DNA from: Chloroflexota bacterium
GTDB lineage: Bacteria > Chloroflexota > Dehalococcoidia > SM23-28-2 > RBG-16-64-32
Assembly (NCBI GenBank): GCA_022565075.1
Contig: JADFKG010000016.1
Location: forward strand, 1-20,129
Length of the DNA stretch: 20,129 nucleotides
Direction: 5' to 3'
The notes below the pieces were generated by a model, which was given only the letters and a program-made list of their open reading frames with translations, had not been told where the DNA came from and did no database searches. The position numbers were made by a program, and so were the translations under genes. This document shows positions 14,701-20,129 of the stretch, in pieces. Position 1 is the stretch's first letter. Each line of letters starts with the position of its first letter.

Positions 14701-14772
14701 CAGCGTGATCGCAAGCAGCCCCAGCAGGACGAACATGATCAGGTTCATCGAGAGGCCGAACATCGAATCCAT
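11746..14772 (-). CDS. Large FtsX/MacB-type ABC exporter permease with two FtsX cassettes
   Basis: The 1008-residue membrane protein is the permease partner of the ATPase encoded just upstream. It starts with two membrane segments (about 9-32 and 51-72), then an extracytoplasmic MacB-like domain (about 75-310). The first FtsX cassette follows (helices about 314-343, 371-400 and 415-435) with coupling segment ERKSEMGMARAIGMKRR (345-361). A central group of helices lies at about 464-625, then a second extracytoplasmic domain (about 626-875) containing Cys688 and Cys692. The second FtsX cassette (about 876-905, 925-955 and 970-992) has segment ERRQQIGMLRAIGYKK (906-921) and the usual end AEALRYE. 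Such duplicated proteins work as a complete membrane unit in lipid, lipoprotein or peptide export or in mechanotransmission; the substrate is unknown. GGAGGAG lies six bases before the ATG. Confidence 0.9.
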   Translation of the reverse strand: MDSMFGLSMNLIMFVLLGLLAITLGAILLIFLRNRIVFLMGLRNIPRRIAQSTLIVIGLMLSTVIITAAFTFGDTVDYSITKATFDLFGHADIILERQIGQRADELPGEDEISNSEYEQFLAAADVASLENVDGYMGLLWEPVPVINAETGLSEPDVLFTGIDVGQAGAFPDVIDVETGESLSVTDLGTDEVYLNESAADELRAVAGSVITAFVKSEPRDYTVRAVVEDRAVTGALDASSPEGMVASLETVQELFGSDQVSIILVSVSGGVRDTLDAIPAVEAEIVRFTFAESIPLQVETTKVESVDDAEEIGNFMTTFFLLLGLFSIGAGVLLIVMIFVMLAAERKSEMGMARAIGMKRRHLVEMFLAEGTGYNLASAVVGVSVGVAVAFALTTAASAIFESLGFTFTPHVTLRTIVISYCLGVVLTFLTVTFSSWRVSTLNIVSAIRDTPEYSNKRMGWRGITAWTLLIAASVYLVYLGLQSDIAFPFALGVTLITVGATVFATYFGAPARPAYTAMSLFLLLFWGFTAGDRLQWLFGTLDGDIEMFFLSGVAMVTASTFFIIYNLDILLAFLSRAGGAFGSILPSLRTAVAYPMADRFRTGMTLAMISLVVFSLTTMSAMNLNYEKLFAQDESRGGWDVQVVENPNNPMATVRDALLLAGDPIADEIEAEGAVQIAGFGDASEVCQGDCPAVPPSPGSPGGEFDSYPVQGLTNGFIENGDVPLDKIANGYEDADAVWDALQSEPDVAIIDAFAIEGGFGPHEFSLDGIPTQEDTFEAPVIVVRDSASGITRSLRVIGVIEFGASANFPGIFMGPEAFRGVFGLPELSVHFVALTNPDDSRELARDIEAALVTTGAQADSLEEIAEGNSALSRNFLYLMQAFMGLGLVVGVAGIGVIAFRTVVERRQQIGMLRAIGYKKSMVSLSFMMESSFVTVLGVISGTGLGLWLAYFLVTSDDFPSEGGNFYVPWLQIVLIGGVTIFASLLMTIIPSQQAASVPTAEALRYE

Positions 14773-14786
14773 GGTTCGCTCCTCCG

Positions 14787-15548
14787 CTAGGACGCGGCCT
14801 GCGCCCGGGCAGTCGCCTCGTCGCTCGTTATCTGTCCGTCCTGCATACGAATGATCCGCTGCGTCCGCTGCGCGACCTCGTCGGCGTGCGTCACAAGCAC
14901 AAACGTCTGGCCGTGCTCCCGGTTCAGCCGCACCATCAGGTCCATGATCTCCCTGGCGTTGGTGCTGTCCAGATCGCCCGTCGGCTCGTCGCCCCAGACG
15001 ATCGCCGGGTCGTTGACGAGCGCCCGCGCGATCGTCACGCGCTGTCGTTGGCCGCCGGAGAGCTCGGCCGGCTTGTGGGTCGCCCGGTCGGCGACCTTGA
15101 CGACCTCGAGCGCCTCCATCGACTTGCGCCGCGCCTCCTTGGCGGACGTGCCCGAGACGAGAAGCGGCAGCTCGACGTTCTCGACGGCCGAAAGCACCGG
15201 CAACAGGTTGTAGAACTGGAAGATGAAGCCCATCCGCCCGGCACGATGCTCCGTCTTCGCGTTGTCCGACATCGTGTTCAGGTCGACGCCCTCAACGATC
15301 ACCTGCCCGCTATCGATGACGTCCAGGCCGGAAAGGCAGTTGAGAAGCGTCGTCTTGCCGCAGCCGGATGGGCCCATGATCGCGACCATCTCGCCGGGAT
15401 CGATCCGCAGATTGATACCGCGCAGTGCGTTGACCTTCAAGCGCCCCGTGTCGTACGTCTTGACGACATCGATCGCCTTGATGATCGCCTCGCCACGAGC
15501 CTCAGTGGACTCCTTCACGTCGGTCCCCTCTTTCAATTCCGTAGTCAC
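14787..15548 (-). CDS. ABC exporter ATPase, LolD/MacB family
   Basis: This 253-residue cytoplasmic ATPase powers the FtsX-type permease encoded 14 bases downstream. Motifs: Walker A GPSGCGKTT (59-67), Q-loop Gln111, signature LSGGQRQRVTIARAL (163-177), Walker B ending in Asp187-Glu188 (IVWGDEPTGDLDS), and switch His221. The GDEPTGDLDS form and NLLPVLSAVENVELPL match the LolD/MacB/YknY subgroup. I chose GTG at 15546-15548 because GGGAGGAG lies eight bases upstream; a later GTG (codon 11) preceded by GAGGGG is possible, and a TTG at 15605 has no such site. All catalytic residues are present. A CRP-like site and promoter lie 70-100 bases upstream. Confidence 0.92.
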   Translation of the reverse strand: MTTELKEGTDVKESTEARGEAIIKAIDVVKTYDTGRLKVNALRGINLRIDPGEMVAIMGPSGCGKTTLLNCLSGLDVIDSGQVIVEGVDLNTMSDNAKTEHRAGRMGFIFQFYNLLPVLSAVENVELPLLVSGTSAKEARRKSMEALEVVKVADRATHKPAELSGGQRQRVTIARALVNDPAIVWGDEPTGDLDSTNAREIMDLMVRLNREHGQTFVLVTHADEVAQRTQRIIRMQDGQITSDEATARAQAAS

Positions 15549-15620
15549 GAGCCAAACTCCTCCCGGCACCGGGCCGCGCTGATCGCCTTGGGATGGCAAG
15601 CCCAATCATCCTGTGCATAC

Positions 15621-15648
15621 GTTGTACGTCATGTGATGGACGTCACAA
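15621..15648 (-). promoter_or_regulatory. Probable promoter of the FtsX-type exporter operon
   Basis: On the minus strand, TTGTGA (15643-15648) and TACAAC (15621-15626) are separated by 16 bases, giving a leader of about 66 bases before the GTG start. The -35 is part of the TGTGA/TCACA palindrome. Confidence 0.4.
15632..15647 (-). promoter_or_regulatory. CRP/FNR-family binding site, TGTGA-N6-TCACA
   Basis: The 16-bp palindrome has exact consensus half-sites for CRP-family regulators with the canonical six-base spacer. It lies in the 137-base gap between lipB and the exporter ATPase and overlaps the predicted -35 to -10 spacer. With the promoter proposed here a bound regulator would repress; a different start point would allow activation. 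An ACGTCA direct repeat overlaps the site. Regulator identity is inference. Confidence 0.5.
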
Positions 15649-15684
15649 GCGCCGAGAAGGTTCCGTCGCCTAGCGTACAGCCCG

Positions 15685-16404
15685 TCAGGGCGCGGGCATA
15701 CCCCGGCGAGGCAGCGCCGATGACTCGAGTACCCGAACCTCTCGCCCAAGGGCGTCCCCTAGCGCCTCCCTCAGCACCTGGGCGACGTCTTCCAGGCGCG
15801 GACTCTGTCCGCTCAGCGACTCGATCGACGCCACACCGCGATCGCCGATCCCGCAGGGCACGATGCGCCCGAACCACTCCAGATCCACCGTGACGTTTAG
15901 CGCGAGGCCATGCGTCGTCACCCACGCGCCCGAAGGGCCAGCCGGCTTTCCAACCCTCACCCCGATAGCCGCGATCTTTTCGGCCGACGAGCCCGTTTCG
16001 CCGGCCCAGACGCCGGTCAGGCCGCACTCAGTGTGGGCTTCGATCCCGTATGTCCGCACGGTCCGAACGACCGCCTCCTCAAGCGCCCGCACGTAGGTCA
16101 CGACGGAGAGTGCGGCCGCGCGCAGGTCAACGATCGGATAGGCGATCAACTGGCCGGGGCCGTGAAACGTTATGTCGCCTCCGCGGTCCGTCTCGATCAG
16201 GGGAGCGCCGAGCGCTTCCTCCGGCAGTCGCAGATTCGCTCCCGGTCCGCGCCGGCCGGTCGTGAACACGGGCGGGTGCTCGAGCAGCAGAATCGTATCG
16301 GGAATCTCGCCCCGCGCCCGTCGTCTCGCCAGCTCTCGTTGATACTCCCACGCTTCGAGGTATTCGACCCGTCCCAGCCACGCGAAGTCGCAGAGCGCCC
16401 CCAT
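15685..16404 (-). CDS. lipB: Octanoyl-[acyl carrier protein]:protein N-octanoyltransferase
   Basis: LipB moves an octanoyl group from acyl carrier protein to the lipoyl-domain lysine of target proteins, the first step of lipoate assembly. The 239-residue protein contains LLEHPPVFTTGRR (40-52), the signature RGGDITFHGPGQLIAYPI (74-91), the catalytic Lys143 (AEKIAAIGVRV), THGLALNV (164-171) and the catalytic Cys184 (IVPCGIGDRGVASI). All active-site residues are present. Its ATG shares one base with the stop of the E2 gene (TGATG), so it is translationally coupled to its own substrate protein. No lipoyl synthase (lipA) gene is visible in the window; it may lie beyond the right edge or elsewhere. 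Confidence 0.95.
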   Translation of the reverse strand: MGALCDFAWLGRVEYLEAWEYQRELARRRARGEIPDTILLLEHPPVFTTGRRGPGANLRLPEEALGAPLIETDRGGDITFHGPGQLIAYPIVDLRAAALSVVTYVRALEEAVVRTVRTYGIEAHTECGLTGVWAGETGSSAEKIAAIGVRVGKPAGPSGAWVTTHGLALNVTVDLEWFGRIVPCGIGDRGVASIESLSGQSPRLEDVAQVLREALGDALGREVRVLESSALPRRGMPAP

Positions 16405-17603
16405 CAGTCGAGATCCGAGCCCGGCCCGAACGCCTCCAGGCGCGACTTGACGTCGCCCAGGAACGCGCCCGCCTGGTGGCCGTCGAGGATGCGGTGGTCG
16501 AACGACAAGCAGAGGTTCACAATGTTGCGCACCGCGATCGCGCCGTCTTCCATGACGGTTGCCCGCCTCGTGATCGCCTCCAGGCTGATGATCGCGGCCT
16601 GACCCAGGTTGACGATAGGCATCGAAACGATCGAGCCGAAGGCGCCGGTGTTGTCCAGCGTGAACGTCCCTCCCTGCACGTCGTCGAGCTGCAGCTTCTT
16701 GTTGCGCGCCTTCTCGCCCAGCTCCGACATCGCCCGCGCCAGGCCGGCCACGCTCAAACGATCGGCGTCCTTGATCACCGGCACGAGGAGGCCGCGCTCT
16801 GTCGCCACCGCCATTCCCAGGTTCACCCGCTTCTTGAGCAGGATCTGGTCCTCTGCCCAGGATGCGTTGAGGTACGGGTGATCGGGCAACGCCCGCGACA
16901 CAGCATGCGCCGCGAACGGCAGGTACGTCAGGTCGACGCCGGTTCGCTCACGGAACGCCTCCCGCTCGTCTGCGCGAAGCTTCACGAGCTCGGTGACGTC
17001 CGCTTCGACGACCAGCCAGGCGTGCGGCGCAGTGAACGCCGACTCTGACATGCGCCTGGCGATCGTCCGCCGGATGCCCGAGACGGGGACCGTCTCTTCG
17101 TCCGCGCTGGCTTTGGGGACGGCGGCCGGTGCGCCTTGCGCGAACGTCCGCACGTCCTCTTCGAGGATGCGTCCGCCTGGGCCCGAGCCTTCGACGCCCA
17201 CCAGGTCGACGCCCAGCTCCTCGGCGACCCTTCGCACGCGCGGGGTCGCGCGGCGGGGTCCGCCCCGATCTGCGCGCTCTCGTGGCGCGGCGGCGCTCGG
17301 CTCTTTCGGCGGCTTCGGCTCTTCGGATGGCGCGGCCGGCGCGATCTCGGCCGGTGTTTCGCCCGGCACCTGGTCGATCGTGCACAGCTCGGCGCCGATC
17401 GGCACCGTCTCGCCCTCCGCCACAAGGATCTCAACGACCGTGCCAGAGACAGGCGACGGCAGCTCGACGTTCACTTTATCCGTGTTCACCTCGACGATCG
17501 GCTCGTACTTCGCGACTTTGTCTCCCGGCGCCTTGAGCCATTTCTCGATCGTACCCTCAGTCACGGTCTCGCCCACCTCGGGTAGCGTCAGCGTGTACGG
17601 CAT
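16404..17603 (-). CDS. 2-oxoacid dehydrogenase E2: dihydrolipoamide acyltransferase
   Basis: E2 is the core of the complex. Its lipoyl arm takes the acyl group from E1 and the C-terminal domain passes it to CoA. The 399-residue protein has one lipoyl domain (1-77, lipoylated Lys43 in NTDKVNVE) and an Ala/Pro/Glu-rich linker (78-118). The peripheral-subunit-binding domain follows (about 120-155: RATPRVRRVAEELGVDL, then GPGGRILEEDV). A second linker leads to the catalytic domain (about 172-392) with SFDHRILDG, His370 and Asp374. A single lipoyl domain and E1 of the two-gene type fit the branched-chain complex or Gram-positive-type pyruvate dehydrogenase; substrate remains unproven. The gene starts three bases after the E1-beta stop and overlaps lipB by one base. 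Confidence 0.93.
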   Translation of the reverse strand: MPYTLTLPEVGETVTEGTIEKWLKAPGDKVAKYEPIVEVNTDKVNVELPSPVSGTVVEILVAEGETVPIGAELCTIDQVPGETPAEIAPAAPSEEPKPPKEPSAAAPRERADRGGPRRATPRVRRVAEELGVDLVGVEGSGPGGRILEEDVRTFAQGAPAAVPKASADEETVPVSGIRRTIARRMSESAFTAPHAWLVVEADVTELVKLRADEREAFRERTGVDLTYLPFAAHAVSRALPDHPYLNASWAEDQILLKKRVNLGMAVATERGLLVPVIKDADRLSVAGLARAMSELGEKARNKKLQLDDVQGGTFTLDNTGAFGSIVSMPIVNLGQAAIISLEAITRRATVMEDGAIAVRNIVNLCLSFDHRILDGHQAGAFLGDVKSRLEAFGPGSDLD

Positions 17604-17606
17604 GCG

Positions 17607-18590
17607 CTAGAACGCCGCCAGCTTGCGAATACCGTCGGCGATCTTCTCCGGGTTCGGCAGGATCTGCTCCTCCAGCACGCTAGAGTACGGCGCGAGCGGC
17701 ACGTCCGGCGAGGCGATACGCGTCACCGGGCCATCGAGAAATTCGAACGCGTCCTGGGCGATCGTCGCCGCCACCTCGGCGCCGAAGCCACCGCTGATGT
17801 TGTCCTCGTAGACGATCAGCGCCTTGCCAGTCTTGCGCACAGACTCCAGCACGCACTCCTTGTCCCATGGAGACACCGTGCGCAGGTCGATCACCTCGAC
17901 CGAAGTACCGTCGTCACCCTCGACTACGTCCGCCGCTTCGAGCGAGTAACGCGTCATCAGGCCGTACGTAACGAGCGTCATGTCGTTCCCTTCGCGCTTT
18001 GTCGCGGCGACACCGATCGGGATCGTGTAGTCCTCGTCCGGCACCTCCTCCCGGAATAGCCGGTAGGCTTTCTTGTGCTCGAGAAACATCACGGGGTTCG
18101 GATCGCGGATCGCCGACTTCAGCAGGCCCTTCGCGTCGTACGGGCTGGCGACGCAGATCACCTTCAGGCCCGGCACGTGCGCGTAGAACGCCTCGATCGA
18201 CTGCGAGTGGTACGGCCCACCGTGGATGCCGGCGCCGTACGGAGTGCGCACCGTGATCGGGCAGCTCCAGGCGCCGTTCGAGCGATAGTGCAACCGCGCC
18301 GCCTCGCTCACGATCTGATCGAACGCCGGGTGGATAAAGTCCGCGAACTGGATTTCGGCGACCGGCAGCAGCCCGTTGATCGAGGCGCCGATCGCAGCGC
18401 CGACGATCGCCGCCTCGGCCAGCGGCGTGTCCATGCAGCGGTCCTCACCAAACTCGTCCCGGAGGCCATCGGTCGCGCGGAAAACGCCGCCGCCGCCCAC
18501 ATCCTCGCCAAGCACGAAAACGCGCTCGTCGCGCCTCATCTCATCGCACAGCGCGTCGCGAACCGCCTCGACCATCGTCTTCTCAGCCAC
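17607..18590 (-). CDS. 2-oxoacid dehydrogenase E1 component, beta subunit
   Basis: E1-beta pairs with E1-alpha in a thiamine-diphosphate-dependent heterotetramer that decarboxylates the 2-oxoacid and acylates the E2 lipoyl arm. The 327-residue length is typical. Visible features are LGEDVG (28-32), the cofactor-activating Glu59 (TPLAEAAIVG), EIQFADFIHPAFDQIVSEAARL (79-100) and YGAGIHGGPYHSQS (118-131) with the active-site His128, which resembles branched-chain (Bkd/BCKDH) E1-beta. Further along are VIDLRTVSPWD and EDNISGGFGAEVAA. Translation begins at GTG (18588-18590), with GAGGAG overlapping the end of the E1-alpha gene two bases away, so the two subunits are coupled. Confidence 0.93.
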   Translation of the reverse strand: MAEKTMVEAVRDALCDEMRRDERVFVLGEDVGGGGVFRATDGLRDEFGEDRCMDTPLAEAAIVGAAIGASINGLLPVAEIQFADFIHPAFDQIVSEAARLHYRSNGAWSCPITVRTPYGAGIHGGPYHSQSIEAFYAHVPGLKVICVASPYDAKGLLKSAIRDPNPVMFLEHKKAYRLFREEVPDEDYTIPIGVAATKREGNDMTLVTYGLMTRYSLEAADVVEGDDGTSVEVIDLRTVSPWDKECVLESVRKTGKALIVYEDNISGGFGAEVAATIAQDAFEFLDGPVTRIASPDVPLAPYSSVLEEQILPNPEKIADGIRKLAAF

Positions 18591-18592
18591 TG

Positions 18593-19597
18593 CTACTCCT
18601 CCTCCACGAACACGTGCCGCATCGCCGTTGCCGGATCGGGCGTCGGCGCGGCCTCGGCGTACTCCGTCGCGGCGTCAATCTCAGCCATCGCTTTCGCCTC
18701 GATCTCATCGATCTCGCTCGCCGAGGCGACATCGTTTTCCTCCAGCCAGGTCCGGAAGCGGATGAGAGGGCCCTTCTTCTCCCACTCCTCTACTTCCTCG
18801 CGGCTGCGGTAGCGGCGGTCGTCGTCATCGCTGGTGTGCGGCACGAGACGGTACGTCTTCGCCTCGATGAACGTTGGGCCGTCGCCGTTCCGCGCCCGTT
18901 CGACCGCCTCTTTCGCGGCGCTGTAGACCGCCAGCACATCGTTCCCGTCGACCGTCACGCCCGGGAAGCCGTAGCCTTGCGCCCGTATCGAAAGGTCAGT
19001 GATCGCCGCCTGTTTGCTCGCCGGCACGGAGATCGCGTACTGGTTGTTTTCGCAGACGAAGATCACCGCCAGTCTGTGTACTCCGGCCAGGTTCATCGAC
19101 TCGTGCACGACCCCAACACTCGCGGCGCCGTCGCCGAAGTACGCCACCGCCACCTCGTCCAGGCCGCGCAGCTTGCTCGCCAGCGCGATCCCGACGGCGT
19201 GAGGCACTTGTGTCGCAACGGGCGCCGAACCCGAGACGATGCGCAGGTCCACACTGCTGAAGTGGGACGGCATGTTGCGCCCGCCGCTCTCGATCGACTC
19301 CGCCCGCCCCAGGTGTGCCAGCAACAGGTCCCGTGGCGTCATGCCCAGCGTCAGCGCCACACCGATGTCGCGGTAGTACGTGAGCGCCCAGTCCTTGCCG
19401 GGCGTCATCGCGAATGCCGTCCCGACCTGCGTCGCCTCGTGACCCTCACCGGTGACCGCGAACGGGCCCTTTCCCATGCGGTTCAGCATCCGCTCGCGCT
19501 CTCCGACGGAGCGCGCGAGGAACATCTTGTAGTAGAGCTCGCGGAGCTGGTCCTTGCTCAGCCCCTGCGCGCCTGGAACGTCGCTTACGGAGACCAT
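18593..19597 (-). CDS. 2-oxoacid dehydrogenase E1 component, alpha subunit
   Basis: This 334-residue subunit binds thiamine diphosphate with E1-beta. The cofactor motif runs from GDGAAS (155-160) to ENN (183-185). Other family blocks are LTYYRDIGVALTLG (72-85), GGRNMPSHFSS (105-115), RAQGYGFPGVTVDGNDVLAVY (205-225), and the phosphorylation-loop-like HTSDDDDRRYRSREEVEEW (254-272). The last of these is closest to branched-chain-type E1-alpha. I chose ATG 19595-19597, which has AGGAGG eight bases upstream; an in-frame start at 19657 would overlap the E3 gene by 44 bases. It follows the E3 gene with a 16-base gap. Pyruvate or acetoin as substrate cannot be excluded. Confidence 0.93.
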   Translation of the reverse strand: MVSVSDVPGAQGLSKDQLRELYYKMFLARSVGERERMLNRMGKGPFAVTGEGHEATQVGTAFAMTPGKDWALTYYRDIGVALTLGMTPRDLLLAHLGRAESIESGGRNMPSHFSSVDLRIVSGSAPVATQVPHAVGIALASKLRGLDEVAVAYFGDGAASVGVVHESMNLAGVHRLAVIFVCENNQYAISVPASKQAAITDLSIRAQGYGFPGVTVDGNDVLAVYSAAKEAVERARNGDGPTFIEAKTYRLVPHTSDDDDRRYRSREEVEEWEKKGPLIRFRTWLEENDVASASEIDEIEAKAMAEIDAATEYAEAAPTPDPATAMRHVFVEEE

Positions 19598-19613
19598 GTC
19601 TCTCGCCTCCTCC

Positions 19614-20129
19614 TCACCAGTAGATGCTGATCCCCGCCGATAGCTGAGCCGCCTCACCCAGCACCTCGCTCAGCGATGGATGCGGGTGGATGCTCGTGCC
19701 CATCTCCCAGGCCGAAGCCTGCAAGAAGCGGCCCAGCGCTGCCTCTGAGACGATGTCGGCAACGTGCGCGCCCACAAGGTGCACACCCAACAGATCGCCA
19801 CCGTCCTGGTCGAACACGACCTTGGCAAAGCCGTCCGTCTCGTCCTGAATCAGCGCCATCGCGTTGTACTTGAGCGAGAAGCGCTGCGACTTCGCGTTCA
19901 GGCCCCGCTCCTTCGCCTCGGCGAGTGTCAGGCCGACAGCGGCCACCTGCGGGTTGCTGTACGTCACGCGCGGGACCCGGTCGTAGTCCAGCCTCTGCGC
20001 TTCCTTGCCCGCGATCGCCTCAGCAGCGATAAACCCCTCGGCGCCGGCGACGTGCGCGAGCAGCAGCCCGCCGATCGCGTCGCCGATCGCGTAGACACTG
20101 GGCTCAGCGGTCCGGTACGTCTCGTCCAC
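19614..20129 (-). CDS. lpdA: Dihydrolipoamide dehydrogenase (E3), C-terminal part
   Basis: E3 re-oxidises the dihydrolipoyl arm of E2 and passes electrons to NAD through FAD and a redox disulfide. Only the last 171 or so residues are present; the N-terminal FAD and CxxxxC region lies beyond the right edge. The FAD-contacting YAIGDAIGG motif comes first, followed by the dimerisation domain (PRVTYSNPQVAAVGLTLAEA). The catalytic pair appears in HPHPSLSEVLGEAA, where His and Glu from the partner subunit act at the disulfide. There is no true start in the window; the frame is open to the edge. It leads the visible part of the operon E3-E1alpha-E1beta-E2-lipB. Confidence 0.93.
   Translation of the reverse strand: MDETYRTAEPSVYAIGDAIGGLLLAHVAGAEGFIAAEAIAGKEAQRLDYDRVPRVTYSNPQVAAVGLTLAEAKERGLNAKSQRFSLKYNAMALIQDETDGFAKVVFDQDGGDLLGVHLVGAHVADIVSEAALGRFLQASAWEMGTSIHPHPSLSEVLGEAAQLSAGISIYW

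Noticed and set aside
14886..15893. A 335-codon plus-strand frame opposite the exporter ATPase and lipB
   Set aside because: It spans two genes and the regulatory gap between them in antisense; its composition is Arg/His/Asp-rich with no motif.
18614..19630. A 338-codon plus-strand frame opposite E1-alpha
   Set aside because: It is complementary to a gene with the full thiamine diphosphate motif; the translated product has shadow-like composition.
1..20129. CRISPR arrays, toxin-antitoxin pairs, defence islands, transposases
   Set aside because: No regularly spaced repeats, no nuclease/ATPase defence sets and no transposase motifs were seen on either strand.

Overview
The window is 20,129 bases of dense, GC-rich bacterial chromosome (roughly 60% GC or more by eye, with third codon positions mostly G or C). 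There is no sign of phage, plasmid, insertion sequence or CRISPR. The mix of genes fits Chloroflexota best (a [4Fe-4S] RlmD-type methylase, a stand-alone P-loop/DRTGG protein, a two-helix zinc-ribbon protein, a CaiB-type CoA-transferase, peptide-type ABC transport and a branched-chain 2-oxoacid dehydrogenase operon). That assignment rests on my memory of where these families occur, not on a search. Promoters with a TACAAT-like -10 recur, and some genes appear to be read from leaderless or nearly leaderless mRNAs.

Left part (1-5201): the start of a UvrD/PcrA-type helicase runs off the left edge. Next to it, 353-655 holds a compact unit on the minus strand: three TTAACC-like direct repeats resembling a Pho box, a 32-codon reading frame, and a terminator-like hairpin. 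A two-gene minus-strand operon follows (RumA/RlmD-type 23S rRNA uracil methylase, then Maf nucleotide pyrophosphatase). A divergent membrane zinc-ribbon gene comes next, then a P-loop/DRTGG regulatory-type protein and alanine dehydrogenase on the minus strand. The alanine dehydrogenase keeps its catalytic residues but has lost the acidic residue expected for NAD.

Middle (5293-11739), all on the plus strand: tRNA-Phe(GAA), a stand-alone Pol I-type 5'-3' exonuclease, a peptide/solute ABC importer (lipoprotein binding protein and two permeases, no ATPases here), and a CaiB/BaiF CoA-transferase with its own promoter. The binding-protein gene is separated from the permeases by a strong 13-bp hairpin.

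Right part (11746-20129), all on the minus strand: a FtsX/MacB-type exporter (ATPase plus a 1008-residue double-cassette permease), preceded by a perfect CRP-type TGTGA-N6-TCACA site. To its right is a tightly packed operon read in the order E3 (partial), E1-alpha, E1-beta, E2, LipB. It encodes a complete 2-oxoacid dehydrogenase complex, probably of the branched-chain type, together with the octanoyltransferase that starts lipoylation of its E2.

Most of the window is ordinary housekeeping and metabolism. The parts most worth a second look are the Pho-box-like mini-unit at 425-649, the cofactor switch suggested in alanine dehydrogenase, and the TGTGA/TCACA sites in front of both ABC transporter loci.
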